From positions 62,001 to 126,000 of the forward strand of contig JAJEIH010000049.1 of NCBI GenBank assembly GCA_022827685.1: a stretch of 64,000 bases of DNA. The letters are read 5' to 3'. The translations under genes and the position numbers were made by a program. This stretch comes from Alphaproteobacteria bacterium (lineage in GTDB: Bacteria > Pseudomonadota > Alphaproteobacteria > Bin95). The notes beneath the pieces are model-generated. The model saw nothing but the letters and a program-made list of their open reading frames with translations. It made no database searches and was not told the DNA's origin. Positions 16,935 through 25,712 of this stretch are shown here, one piece after another (the stretch's first letter is position 1; the number at the start of each line of letters is the position of its first letter).

Positions 16935-18565
16935 AGGTCTCCCCGGTCGATCAGGCCGTCATCACCCAGGCGCTGATCGCGGCCGCCGACGAGATGGGGA
17001 TCAAGCTCATCCGCTCGGCCCATTCCCCGGTGGTGCGCGAAGCGCAGGACTGCTCGGCCGCCATCCTCGACCGCAAGGGGCGGGTCGTGGCCCAGGCGGA
17101 CCTCATCCCGATCCAGCTCGGCTCCGTCACGCACACCTTCCGCGCCTGCCTAGAGCACCACCCGCTGGAGACGCTCCGGGAGGGGGATTTCCTCGTCAAC
17201 AACGACCCCTATTCCGGCGGCCAGCACCTGCCGGACATCTTCCTGTTCTCGCCGATCTTCCTGGAAGGCGCGCTGGTCGGGGTCACGGCGACGGTCGTCC
17301 ACCACATAGACCTCGGCGGCGGCGCGCCCGGCCTCAACCCGGATGCCGGCGACGTGCATGAGGAGGGGATCACCCTGCCGCCGGGCCGTTATTCGGTCGA
17401 GCGGGACTGGAACGGCGGCCCGTTCGAGCGGCTGGTGCGCGCCAATGTGCGCATGCCGGAGGCCACCATCGGCGACATCAACGCGCAGTTCGCCGCCAAT
17501 GCCGTGGGCGGCGAACGGCTCAAGGGCCTCTGCCGCAAATTCGGGCGGGAGACGGTGTTCGCGGCGATGGACGAAATGCTGGACTACTCGGAGCGGCGCA
17601 TCCGGGCCGCGATCGCGGCCGCACCCGATGGCAGCTACCGGGGCGAGGCATGGCTCGACGATGACGGCCGGGGCGAGGACCCCGTGCCGGTCCGCGCCAG
17701 GCTCACCATCGACGGGGATTCGATCACGGTGGATTTCGAGGGCACCGCCCCGCAGGTCGCCACCAACATGAACAGCCCCTTCGCCTCCACCGTCTCCTCG
17801 GCCATCGCCTGCATCAAGGCGGTGCTGACGGACCCCGACATCCCGTTCAATGAGGGCGCGGAACGCGCCATTGCGGTCACCGCCCCCTATGGCTGCCTCG
17901 TCAATCCGCGCCCGCCGGCGCCGGTGCGCGCCCGCCTGCTGCCGAGCTACCGGGTGGTGAACGCGGTGATGAACGCGCTTGCCGGCGCCGTGCCGGAGAA
18001 GGTGATCGCGCCCGGTTTCGACACTACCACGGTGAGCTGCATCAGCCACAAGCATGACGGCGGCTACAACATCTATCTGGAGATCTTCGGCGGCGGCTAC
18101 GGGGCGGGCCCCGGCAATGACGGCTGCGATGCGGTGGACTCGATGCTGTCCAACTGCTCGAACATCCAGATCGAGGCGATGGAGAGCGACTATCCGTTCT
18201 TCCGCGTCGAGGACTACAGCCTGCGCGCGGCCTCGGGCGGCGGCGGGCGCCAGCGCGGCGGTATGGGCTTCCAGCGCATCTACCGGATTCTCGACGACGG
18301 CGTGACCTTCGCGACCTACGGGGACCGCTTCCGCTTCGCCGCGCAGGGCCTGTTCGGCGGCGGCCCCGGGGCGAAGGCGGAAACCCTCGTCGAGCGCGGC
18401 GGCCAGCGGATTCCACTCCGCTCGAAGCAGCAATTCCCGCTCGGCCGCGGCGACCGGCTCATCGTCCGCACCGGCGGCGGGGGCGGCTACGGCCCGGCAG
18501 AGGAACGCGATCCCGGCCTCGCCGAGCGCGACCGGCTGGACGGGTTCGAAAGCAATCCGGGATAG
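16931..18565 (+). CDS. hyuB: Hydantoinase/oxoprolinase subunit B
   Basis: A 544-residue HyuB subunit beginning MKVSPVDQAVITQALIAAADEMG. It carries the family blocks SAAILDRKGRVVAQADLIP, NDPYSGGQHLPDI and DVHEEGITLPP, and a Gly-rich end TGGGGGYGPAEERDP. Length is normal. It partners the upstream HyuA for ATP-dependent cyclic amide hydrolysis or a related carboxylation, through an ATGA start-stop overlap. No third (gamma) subunit of the acetone carboxylase type is visible, favouring a hydantoinase or oxoprolinase reaction. Confidence 0.93.
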   Translation: MKVSPVDQAVITQALIAAADEMGIKLIRSAHSPVVREAQDCSAAILDRKGRVVAQADLIPIQLGSVTHTFRACLEHHPLETLREGDFLVNNDPYSGGQHLPDIFLFSPIFLEGALVGVTATVVHHIDLGGGAPGLNPDAGDVHEEGITLPPGRYSVERDWNGGPFERLVRANVRMPEATIGDINAQFAANAVGGERLKGLCRKFGRETVFAAMDEMLDYSERRIRAAIAAAPDGSYRGEAWLDDDGRGEDPVPVRARLTIDGDSITVDFEGTAPQVATNMNSPFASTVSSAIACIKAVLTDPDIPFNEGAERAIAVTAPYGCLVNPRPPAPVRARLLPSYRVVNAVMNALAGAVPEKVIAPGFDTTTVSCISHKHDGGYNIYLEIFGGGYGAGPGNDGCDAVDSMLSNCSNIQIEAMESDYPFFRVEDYSLRAASGGGGRQRGGMGFQRIYRILDDGVTFATYGDRFRFAAQGLFGGGPGAKAETLVERGGQRIPLRSKQQFPLGRGDRLIVRTGGGGGYGPAEERDPGLAERDRLDGFESNPG

Positions 18566-18588
18566 CGCGCCGAACACGGGAGGCAGGC

Positions 18589-18993
18589 ATGTTCAGGATC
18601 GACCGGCTCGACCATTTCGTGATGCGGGTGAAGGATGTCGAAGCCACTTGCGAGTTCTACGCGAAGGCGCTCGGCATGGAGGTCGTCACCTTCGGGCGCG
18701 ACGGCATCGGCCAGGACGGAATTGTGCGCAAGGCGCTCCGCTTCGGCCGGCACAAGATCAACCTCCACCCCGACGGCACGGACTGGTACCGCGCCCGCGA
18801 CCCGCGCTGCGGCGGCGAGGATTTCTGCCTCATCACGGAAACGCCGCTGGAGGAGGTCGTGGCCCATCTCGAAGCCTGCGGCGTCGGGATCGAAACCCCG
18901 CCCTCGGAGCGCAGCGGCGCGCTCGGCCCCATCCGCTCGGTCTATTTCCGCGACCCGGACGGCAATCTCGTCGAGGTCTCGAACTACCTGTAG
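18589..18993 (+). CDS. VOC family protein (glyoxalase/dioxygenase superfamily)
   Basis: A 134-residue vicinal-oxygen-chelate protein with two beta-alpha-beta modules. Candidate metal ligands are His in RLDHFVMRV, His in KINLHPDG and Glu in the C-terminal NLVEVSNYL. The ATG follows GGGAGGCAGGC at good spacing and lies 23 bp after hyuB, so it is probably the third gene of that operon. Members include lyases, epimerases and ring-cleavage dioxygenases, and no substrate is predicted. It converges on the PQQ dehydrogenase gene 16 bp away. Confidence 0.87.
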   Translation: MFRIDRLDHFVMRVKDVEATCEFYAKALGMEVVTFGRDGIGQDGIVRKALRFGRHKINLHPDGTDWYRARDPRCGGEDFCLITETPLEEVVAHLEACGVGIETPPSERSGALGPIRSVYFRDPDGNLVEVSNYL

Positions 18994-19009
18994 CCCGGCG
19001 CCCGGCCGG

Positions 19010-20962
19010 TCATTCCGGCCGGGCGAAGGCGACGAGCGCGGCATCGGCTTCGCGGCCCGTGGCGACAACGACGAACTGGCGTCCGGACCGGGCGCGGTAG
19101 GTCATCGGGTTGCCGAAGGTCCTGAACGGCGTCGCGCCGCGCCAGAGCTCGGCCCCCGTCGCCCTGTCGAACGCATAGAGGTAGGGCTCGCCGCCGCCGA
19201 GGAAGACGAGGCCTCCCGCGGTCGCGATCGGGCCGGAATTGCCGAGCGTGCCGAGCCGCGCGGGCAGCTCGACGCCGCTCAGCAGCGGATGCGCGCGTAT
19301 CTCAGCGCTGCCCTCGCCGAACGGCACTTTCCACGCAATCTCGCCGGCATTCAGGTCGATCGCCACCAGGTGGGCCCAGGGCGGCCTGGTGAGCGGGATC
19401 GGGCCGAGCCTGCTCTCCGGGGTCTCGGCGGCGCCCGGCCCGTCGGCCTCCCGGAACATGAGCAGCGTGGCTCCGTAGGGACAGTTGTTGCTGTATTCGA
19501 CATCGACCTCCGGGTCGTTGCCCTCGTTCACGCAGACCTGGTTCGTGTCGGCCTCTTCCGATGTGCGCACGAACAGGAGCCCCGTTTCCGGGTCGAAAGC
19601 CGCCCCGCCCCAGTTCGCGCCGCCGCTGGCGCCCGGGCGCTGGAGGGTGCCGCGCAGGCTCGGCGGCGTGAAAAGCGGGCCCAGCCGGAACCGCTTCATC
19701 TCCGCCACCGCGAGCGCGTGGATCTCCGGCGTCAGGTCGTTCGCGTCCTCCAGCGACACGCCCTGCGCGGCGAATGGCGGCGGCTTCGTCGGAAAGGGCT
19801 GCGTCGGATAGAGCGCCTCGCCCGGCACGTCCGTCACGGTATCCACCGCGCGCTCCTCGATGGGCCATACCGGCTCGCCCGTCATCCGGTCGAACACATA
19901 GGTGAAGCCGTGCTTGGAGACCTGCGCCACCGCGTCGATCTCGCGTCCGTCCACATTTATCGTCACGAGGTTCGGCGCCGCGGCCAGGTCATAGTCCCAC
20001 ACGCCGTGATGCACCGTCTGGAAGTGCCATTTCCGCTCGCCCGTGCGCGCATCGAGGCAGACCAGAGACTCGGCGAAGAGGTTCGCGCCGGGCCGGCGGC
20101 CGCCCCAGTAGTCGCTGCTCGGCGTGCTTGTCGGCACGTAGAGGAGGCCGCGTTCGACATCGACCGACATCAATCCCCAAACATTCGCGTGGCCGGTGAA
20201 GCGCCAGGACCCGTTCTCCCAGGTGTCCGCGCCGAACTCGCCGGCCGATTGCGGGACGGTGAAGAACACCCAGCGGCGCTCGCCGGTGCGCGCATCGAAG
20301 GCCTGCACGGTTCCCGGCGGGTCGAACTTTCGCTGCAGGCGGTCGGGAATGCGGCTGCCCACGATCACAAGGTCCTCGAACACGACCGGCGGCGAGGTCT
20401 GGTCGAACTCGAAGCGGGTCACCGGGCGGGCGAAGGCGTCGGTCAGCGACACGCTTCCGCCCTCGCCGAAGCCCTCGTCCGGCCTGCCCGTCGCGGCGTC
20501 TATGGCATAGAGCCGGTCGCGGCTGTTGAGGAAGATGCGGCGCTCGTCCCCGCCGCTCCAGTATGCAACGCCCCGGTGCTTGAAGCCGCTCGGCCCCGCG
20601 CCCTTGGGCCCGCCTTCATAGACCCGGGGATCGAAGCGCCACAACTCGGCTCCCGTCTCCGCGTCGAGTGCCACGACCCGCGAGTACATGGTCGAGAGGT
20701 ATAGGACATTGCCGACCATGACCGGCGTTGCCTGGAACGGGCCCGGCCGGGTGCCGTATTGCGCAAGCGGGACCTCTTTCGGGTCCCACTGCCAGGCGAT
20801 CTCCAGTTCGCCCACATTGGCGGCCGTAATGTCCCCGGCCGTGGAATATTTCGTCTGCGCCTGCCCGCCGCCGACATAAGGCCATTCGATCATGCCGTCT
20901 GACCCCTGGGCCCCGGCATGGGCGGCGACCAGCAGTGCGGCCGCTGCGATCCCTCGTTTCAC
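19010..20962 (-). CDS. PQQ-dependent dehydrogenase (glucose/quinate-type beta-propeller)
   Basis: A 650-residue secreted quinoprotein. The GTG start at 20962 follows GAGGTGG and opens a Sec signal (KRGIAAAALLVAAHAGAQG). The body has repeated propeller W-motifs such as LDAETGAELWRFDP and ATGAELWRG, the segment KHRGVAYWSG, and TSPPVV, as in the glucose/quinate dehydrogenase group. Unlike those it lacks the N-terminal membrane helices, so it is probably periplasmic. It oxidises an alcohol, sugar or aldehyde. No PQQ biosynthesis genes are in the window. Confidence 0.9.
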   Translation of the reverse strand: MKRGIAAAALLVAAHAGAQGSDGMIEWPYVGGGQAQTKYSTAGDITAANVGELEIAWQWDPKEVPLAQYGTRPGPFQATPVMVGNVLYLSTMYSRVVALDAETGAELWRFDPRVYEGGPKGAGPSGFKHRGVAYWSGGDERRIFLNSRDRLYAIDAATGRPDEGFGEGGSVSLTDAFARPVTRFEFDQTSPPVVFEDLVIVGSRIPDRLQRKFDPPGTVQAFDARTGERRWVFFTVPQSAGEFGADTWENGSWRFTGHANVWGLMSVDVERGLLYVPTSTPSSDYWGGRRPGANLFAESLVCLDARTGERKWHFQTVHHGVWDYDLAAAPNLVTINVDGREIDAVAQVSKHGFTYVFDRMTGEPVWPIEERAVDTVTDVPGEALYPTQPFPTKPPPFAAQGVSLEDANDLTPEIHALAVAEMKRFRLGPLFTPPSLRGTLQRPGASGGANWGGAAFDPETGLLFVRTSEEADTNQVCVNEGNDPEVDVEYSNNCPYGATLLMFREADGPGAAETPESRLGPIPLTRPPWAHLVAIDLNAGEIAWKVPFGEGSAEIRAHPLLSGVELPARLGTLGNSGPIATAGGLVFLGGGEPYLYAFDRATGAELWRGATPFRTFGNPMTYRARSGRQFVVVATGREADAALVAFARPE

Positions 20963-20974
20963 AGGAAGAGCCAC

Positions 20975-21002
20975 CTCAATATCGATTGAATGTCTCAATA
21001 TC
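20975..21002. repeat. Direct 9-bp repeat upstream of the PQQ dehydrogenase gene
   Basis: The 9-mer CTCAATATC (GATATTGAG on the coding strand) occurs exactly twice, at 20975-20983 and 20994-21002, start-to-start 19 bp. It lies in an AT-rich island within a GC-rich genome, ending at the ribosome site of the PQQ dehydrogenase gene. It may be a regulator binding site or overlap a promoter; no protein is proposed. Confidence 0.5.
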
Positions 21003-21068
21003 ATTGTGAAATGAGCCCGTGAAAATTCAACCGCTCCTGTCGAAGGCGGCAAGCGGCATCGTCGTGTC

Positions 21069-22313
21069 CTACCGGTCGGCGCGGGCGAGAACGGCGTCGA
21101 GCAGCACATTGACCGCCTCGACCGTCGGCTCCCAGGGGATGTCTTCGGCCTCGTTGTGGGTGATGCCGCCGATGCAGGGGCTGAACACCAGCGTCGTGGG
21201 GGCAATGCGCGATATGTAATAGGCGTCGTGCCCGGCGATGCTGCGCATGTCCATGCAGGAGGTGCCGCGCGCCCGGGCCGCCCGGCGCACCAGGTCGCTG
21301 CACTCGGGATCGAACGCCTCGTCGCCGAAGGTCCATTCGGCGGTGATTTCGGCCTCGACCTGCGCCCTTTCCGCCGCCCGGTCCAGCGCCGCGCGCGTCT
21401 TCTCCACCATCTCGTCGGTGACCGCGCGCTCCGTGTGGCGCATATCGACGGTGACCTCGGCATATTCCGGCAGGATGCCGAAGCGGTTCGGCCAGAGTTG
21501 CATGCGCGAGGCCGAAGTGCGGCCGACGGGCTCGTAGTCCCAGCCGATGTCGTTGACGGCGGCGAGGAAATAGGCCGCGCCCATCATCGCGTTCCGGCGC
21601 AGCTTCATCTCGGTCGGCCCGGTATGGGCGCACTCGCCGCGGAAGACGCAGTTGAGCGCATGGCTGTAATAACCGCCGGTCACCACGCCGACCGACACGC
21701 CCTCTTCCTCCAGCAGCGAGTCCTGCTCGATATGCAGCTCGAAATAGGAATCGAGCGCCCGTCCCCCGACCGGCGCCGCGCCCAGATAGCCGATCCGCCG
21801 GAGCTCGTCGCCGTAGCGGATGCCGTCATCGTCCTTGAGGTCGTGCAGCCACTCGACGGTCGCGAGCCCGGCGAAGACGCGCGAGGCCGCCATCGGCGGG
21901 GCAAAGCGCGCGCCCTCCTCATTGGTCCAGTTGACCACCTCTATGGGCCGCTTCGTGGCGATGCCGTTGTCGTCGAGCGTACGCAATATCTCCAGCCCCG
22001 CCAGCACGCCCAGAATGCCGTCGAAGCGCCCGCCGGCCGCCTGGGTGTCGAGGTGGCTGCCGATGACGACCGGCGGCAGGCCGTCCTCCCCGCCTGCGCG
22101 CCGGGCGAAGATGCTGCCCGCTTCATCGACCGTCACCCCGCAGCCGATGGCCTTGCACCACTCGACGAATTGGTCGCGCATCTCCCCGTCGCTGTCCGAG
22201 AGCGCGAGCCGGCGCAACCCGCCTTTGGGGCCGGCGCCGATCTCCGAGGAGCGGTCGAGCGCGGCCCGGAGGCGTTCGGCGTTGATGGAGAGGTTGGGAA
22301 GCTGAGTCGGCAT
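21069..22313 (-). CDS. Zn-dependent M20 hydrolase, N-carbamoyl-L-amino-acid/allantoate amidohydrolase type
   Basis: A 414-residue dinuclear metallohydrolase. GSHLDTQAAGGRFDGILGVL supplies the first metal His and the bridging Asp, and NWTNEEGARF the catalytic Glu and metal Glu. ELHIEQ and the C-terminal GHDAYYISR complete the site. The family cleaves N-carbamoyl amino acids, ureidopropionate or allantoate. With hyuAB nearby, the third step of a hydantoin or reductive pyrimidine route is attractive but inferred. It lies 23 bp after an amidohydrolase gene in the same operon. Confidence 0.92.
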   Translation of the reverse strand: MPTQLPNLSINAERLRAALDRSSEIGAGPKGGLRRLALSDSDGEMRDQFVEWCKAIGCGVTVDEAGSIFARRAGGEDGLPPVVIGSHLDTQAAGGRFDGILGVLAGLEILRTLDDNGIATKRPIEVVNWTNEEGARFAPPMAASRVFAGLATVEWLHDLKDDDGIRYGDELRRIGYLGAAPVGGRALDSYFELHIEQDSLLEEEGVSVGVVTGGYYSHALNCVFRGECAHTGPTEMKLRRNAMMGAAYFLAAVNDIGWDYEPVGRTSASRMQLWPNRFGILPEYAEVTVDMRHTERAVTDEMVEKTRAALDRAAERAQVEAEITAEWTFGDEAFDPECSDLVRRAARARGTSCMDMRSIAGHDAYYISRIAPTTLVFSPCIGGITHNEAEDIPWEPTVEAVNVLLDAVLARADR

Positions 22314-22336
22314 GGCGGCAGTCCTGCTGCGAGGGG

Positions 22337-23767
22337 TCAGAGGGGGAGCGAATGGGGCGCGATCTCGTCGCCGGCGCGGCCCAGGAAGTCGCGCCCGGGG
22401 GCCTCCGCCAGCATCCGCGCCTGCGACTCTTCGAGCTGCGCCGCGGCGCCCTCCGGGTCGAGATGGAGCGGCCGGCCGTTCTCGACCACGGCCCGGCCGT
22501 CCACGAAGACCTCGCGGACGGCCCGGTCCGCCGCCTCGAACACGAAAGTCCGCAGCGGGTCCCGCGCCGGGCGCATGGCGGGGTGGTCGAGGTCGAGCAG
22601 CACGATGTCCGCCTTCGCGCCCGGTGCCAGCCTGCCGAGATCGGCGCGCCCGAGCGCGTCCGCCCCGCCCACGGTGGCGGCGCGGAACATCTCGCATGTA
22701 TCCACCGCGCGGTAATCGGCCGCCATCACGCGGGCCAGCAGGATGGCGAGGCGCATCTCCTCGACGAGATTGTGGGGCGCCACATCGGTGCCGAGCCCGA
22801 CATTGACGCCGCGCGCCCGGTAGCGGCCGAAATGGTCCATCGCCTGTCCGTAGCGGGCGAAGGGCGACGGGCAATGCGCTACCGATGCCCCGGACTCGGC
22901 CAGGCGGCCGAGATCGGCGGCGCCGCGCCAGCGGATGTCGGGGTGCTCGTCGATGAATATGGCGTGTCCGAGGATGGCGTCGGGCCCGAGAAAGCCGATG
23001 TCGGCGGCGTATTCGAGCGGCGTCCTGCCGTGCCGGCGGACGATCTCGTGGAATTCCACCTTGGACTGCGAAATGTGGGTGGTGAGCGGGCGCCCCGTCT
23101 CGCGCGCGAAGGCGGCCGCGTCGCGCAGGGTCGATTCCGTGCAGGTCTCGATCTGTCCGGGAAAGACGATGCCGCGCAGCCGCCCGCCCGGGTGCCGCTC
23201 GGCCTCCTCCATGACGCGGCGGGCCGCCTCGAAGGCGCGGCGCCCCCCGGCTTCGTCCCACTCGAAGCGAAGGCGGCGGCGCTCGTCGATCCTCCAGCCG
23301 GCATCGGCGAAATAGGGGCCGATATAGTAGCGAAGACCGCTGCGGCCCGCGCATTCCAGCCACCCCTCCACCGGCCCGGAGAGATCGACCACGGTGGTGA
23401 CGCCGGAGAGCAGCAGCTCGGCATAGGCCATCTCCATCCCCGCCCGCCGGCCGGCCGCGTCCAGGACGAAGGCGCACATGCGCTCATAGAGCCCGGTGTC
23501 GTACATCTCGGGCACGCCGTGGTCCTCGCGGACCCCCTTGTAGGCGGGCTCGGTGTGGGGGTGCGAATGCAGGTTGACGAGGCCCGGCATGGCGAAGCGG
23601 CGCGAACCGTCCAGGACCCGGTCGGCCGCGCCGTCGTAGCGCCCGCCCACCTGGGTGATGCTGTCCCCCGCAAAGGCGATGTCCCCGCCCTGCAGATAGC
23701 GGTGTCCGCTGCCGTCCCAGGCCGCGATCCAGGCCGCATTGCGGATGACGGTGATCTCGCTGCTCAT
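22337..23767 (-). CDS. Amidohydrolase (cytosine deaminase/ATZ-TRZ superfamily)
   Basis: A 476-residue TIM-barrel metal hydrolase. NLHSHPHTEP gives the HxH pair, HISQSKVEFHE the third His region, GHAIFID the fourth, and GTDVAPHN the catalytic Asp. The N- and C-terminal beta-sandwich lobes are present. The subgroup deaminates or dechlorinates amino-heterocycles (adenosine derivatives, guanine, triazines), so the substrate is open. The ATG at 23767 overlaps the end of the ParD-like gene by 4 bp, an unusual coupling of an antitoxin gene to a metabolic enzyme. Confidence 0.9.
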   Translation of the reverse strand: MSSEITVIRNAAWIAAWDGSGHRYLQGGDIAFAGDSITQVGGRYDGAADRVLDGSRRFAMPGLVNLHSHPHTEPAYKGVREDHGVPEMYDTGLYERMCAFVLDAAGRRAGMEMAYAELLLSGVTTVVDLSGPVEGWLECAGRSGLRYYIGPYFADAGWRIDERRRLRFEWDEAGGRRAFEAARRVMEEAERHPGGRLRGIVFPGQIETCTESTLRDAAAFARETGRPLTTHISQSKVEFHEIVRRHGRTPLEYAADIGFLGPDAILGHAIFIDEHPDIRWRGAADLGRLAESGASVAHCPSPFARYGQAMDHFGRYRARGVNVGLGTDVAPHNLVEEMRLAILLARVMAADYRAVDTCEMFRAATVGGADALGRADLGRLAPGAKADIVLLDLDHPAMRPARDPLRTFVFEAADRAVREVFVDGRAVVENGRPLHLDPEGAAAQLEESQARMLAEAPGRDFLGRAGDEIAPHSLPL

Positions 23768-24027
23768 GTCGGTGCCTCCGGCCGCGCCCGCTTCCCGGCC
23801 GCCCGGCGAATCGGCTTGCGCACCCCGTCGAAGAAATCCGCATCTGCCGTAACCGCCAGTGGCGATGCCGCTCCTTCGAGGATCATGCTGCGCAGGCTCT
23901 GGCGGTCCCGTTCCCTGCAGATCAACTCGCGGGCATATTCGCTTGAATTGCCGTAGCCGCGCGCGCCGGCCTGGTCTTCCACGAACGCCTTCAGGGTGTC
24001 CGGAAGCGATATGGTCATCGTTCTCAT
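23764..24027 (-). CDS. Orphan ParD-like ribbon-helix-helix antitoxin
   Basis: An 87-residue protein. The N-terminal ribbon-helix-helix is MRTMTISLPDTLKAFVEDQ, and the middle GYGNSSEYARELICRERDRQ is the typical ParD segment. The C-terminal toxin-binding half is Lys/Arg-rich and looks altered. ParD neutralises ParE and represses its own operon by dimeric DNA binding. ParE normally follows directly, but here the next gene, overlapping by 4 bp, is an amidohydrolase and no ParE is seen on either side. It may be a relic or a captured regulator of the downstream operon. Confidence 0.8.
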   Translation of the reverse strand: MRTMTISLPDTLKAFVEDQAGARGYGNSSEYARELICRERDRQSLRSMILEGAASPLAVTADADFFDGVRKPIRRAAGKRARPEAPT

Positions 24028-24125
24028 GGCTCGACGCTAGCGGCAACCGGCAGGGACTGGCAAGGAACGGCCCCGCCGGCTCCCGTTTGCGCTATGCTCG
24101 CCGCCATTCCGCCGGGAGGACCGAC

Positions 24126-24998
24126 ATGACCCTGGGACGCTGCCTTTGCGGGACCGTGCGCTTCGCCGTGGACGCCGTGCGCGACCTCTCCCATTGCCAT
24201 TGCTCGATGTGCCGCAAGCATCACGGCGCCGCCTTCGCCACCATGGCGCGGGTCCGGGAGGAGGCCTTCCGGTGGACGGCCGGAGAGGAGACGATCCGGC
24301 GCTACGAGTCCTCACCGGGCTTCCACCGCTCCTTCTGCGGCACCTGCGGCTCCTCCCTGCCGGGGCGCTCGCCGGCCGGCGGCTGGTTCGTGCCGGCGGG
24401 CCTCTTCGCGGACGATCCCGGAAAGCGCCCGAACGCCCACATCTTCGCCGCCTCGACGCCGCCCTGGGACAGGATTTCCGACGACCTCATCCGCTTCGAC
24501 GGCTGGCCGCCGAACAAGGGGCTGCCGGAAATCCCGCGTGCCCGGCCGGAGGGCGTGGAGGGGCTCGCCGGAAGCTGCCTTTGCGGCGGGATCGTCTGGG
24601 AGGTGCTGGAGCCCTTCGGGCGCGTCCACAATTGCCATTGCTCGCGCTGCCAGCGGGCGCGCGCGGCCGCCCATGCCACCAACGGCTTCACCTCCGCCGA
24701 CGGGCTGCGTTTCGTCCGGGGCGGGGACCTCGCGGTCGACTGGAAGCTGCCGGAAGCGCAATTCTTCGCTGTCGCCTTCTGCAGCGTCTGCGGTTCCGGC
24801 GTCCCCCGGCGTTCCCGGGAGCGCGGGCTCGCCGTCACGCCGATGGCCGGGCTGGACGACGATCCGGGGCGCGGCGTGGACCGGCACATCTACACCGGCT
24901 CGATGGCGCCCTGGCACACAATTACGGACGATCTTCCGCAGTTCGACGAGGCCGCTCCCGGGCCGACCCTGCCGCCCCGGCCTTTGCAACCGGAGTGA
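24126..24998 (+). CDS. Tandem GFA-domain zinc protein
   Basis: A 290-residue protein made of two complete GFA (glutathione-dependent formaldehyde-activating, CENP-V-like) domains. Domain 1 has Cys6, Cys8, Cys24, Cys26, Cys29, Cys71 and Cys74. Domain 2 repeats the pattern at Cys152, Cys154, Cys171, Cys173, Cys176, Cys220 and Cys223. Each set can hold two zinc ions. The two halves are clearly related (RCLCGTV versus SCLCGGI, CHCSMC versus CHCSRC), pointing to internal duplication. Formaldehyde conjugation is known only for some members. It is divergent from the ParD-like gene. Confidence 0.9.
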   Translation: MTLGRCLCGTVRFAVDAVRDLSHCHCSMCRKHHGAAFATMARVREEAFRWTAGEETIRRYESSPGFHRSFCGTCGSSLPGRSPAGGWFVPAGLFADDPGKRPNAHIFAASTPPWDRISDDLIRFDGWPPNKGLPEIPRARPEGVEGLAGSCLCGGIVWEVLEPFGRVHNCHCSRCQRARAAAHATNGFTSADGLRFVRGGDLAVDWKLPEAQFFAVAFCSVCGSGVPRRSRERGLAVTPMAGLDDDPGRGVDRHIYTGSMAPWHTITDDLPQFDEAAPGPTLPPRPLQPE

Positions 24999-25050
24999 AA
25001 CACCCTAAATCTGGCTTTAGTCCTCTCCTGAAATCGAAAGCGCCTCTCCC

Positions 25051-25662
25051 ATGGACATGCCCCTTATGCCGAAGGCGACCGCGGTCTGGCTGATCGACAA
25101 CACGCGCCTCACCTTCGAGCAGATCGGCGCGTTTTGCGGCCTTCACATGCTGGAAGTGCAAGCGCTGGCGGACGGCGATATCGGCGCCGGCATCAACGGC
25201 CGCGACCCGATTACGCATGATGAACTCACCCGCGAGGAGATCGCCCGCTGCGAAGCCCTGCCCGATGAGAGGCTCGTCATGGCCCGGCGCGACTCGCCGC
25301 GCGCCACGGCGCGAAGCGGCGGCCCGCGCTACACGCCCGTCTCCAAGCGCCAGGACAAGCCGGACGGCATCGCCTGGCTGCTCCGCAACCGGGCAGAACT
25401 CTCGGACGCGCAGATCAGCAAGCTGATCGGCACGACCAAGAACACGATCACCGCCGTGCGTGAGCGCACGCACTGGAACACCAGCAATATCCGCCCGCAG
25501 CACCCGGTCGATCTCGGCCTCTGTACCTATATCGACCTGGCCGAGGAAACCGCCAAGGCGCGCGCCAAGCTGCCCCCGGAGGAGCGCGAGGCGCTTGAGG
25601 CCGCGGAGCGGCCCCAGCTCGACCCCGAGCCCGTCGAGGACGAGTCCCCGCTATTCGGCTGA
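25051..25662 (+). CDS. trcR: Cell-cycle transcriptional regulator TrcR (DUF1013)
   Basis: A 203-residue alphaproteobacterial DUF1013 protein. The N-terminal PKATAVWLIDNTRLTFEQIG and the central DGIAWLLRNRAELSDAQISKLIGTTKNT, which looks like a helix-turn-helix, are diagnostic. TrcR acts in the CtrA cell-cycle network of Caulobacter-like bacteria and is otherwise of limited distribution, which makes it a good lineage marker. Starts at 25051, 25057 and 25066 are all ATG; the last gives MPKATAVW as in most relatives. Confidence 0.92.
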   Translation: MDMPLMPKATAVWLIDNTRLTFEQIGAFCGLHMLEVQALADGDIGAGINGRDPITHDELTREEIARCEALPDERLVMARRDSPRATARSGGPRYTPVSKRQDKPDGIAWLLRNRAELSDAQISKLIGTTKNTITAVRERTHWNTSNIRPQHPVDLGLCTYIDLAEETAKARAKLPPEEREALEAAERPQLDPEPVEDESPLFG

Positions 25663-25712
25663 TCCCGGCCTGGAACGGCCTGCCGGCCCTCGCCCGGGCC
25701 GGCATTCTCGCC

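Noticed and set aside
20963-21463. N-terminal extension of the PQQ dehydrogenase frame
   Set aside because: It runs through the end of the M20 hydrolase gene in another frame; a GTG with ribosome site and signal peptide at 20962 is a better start.
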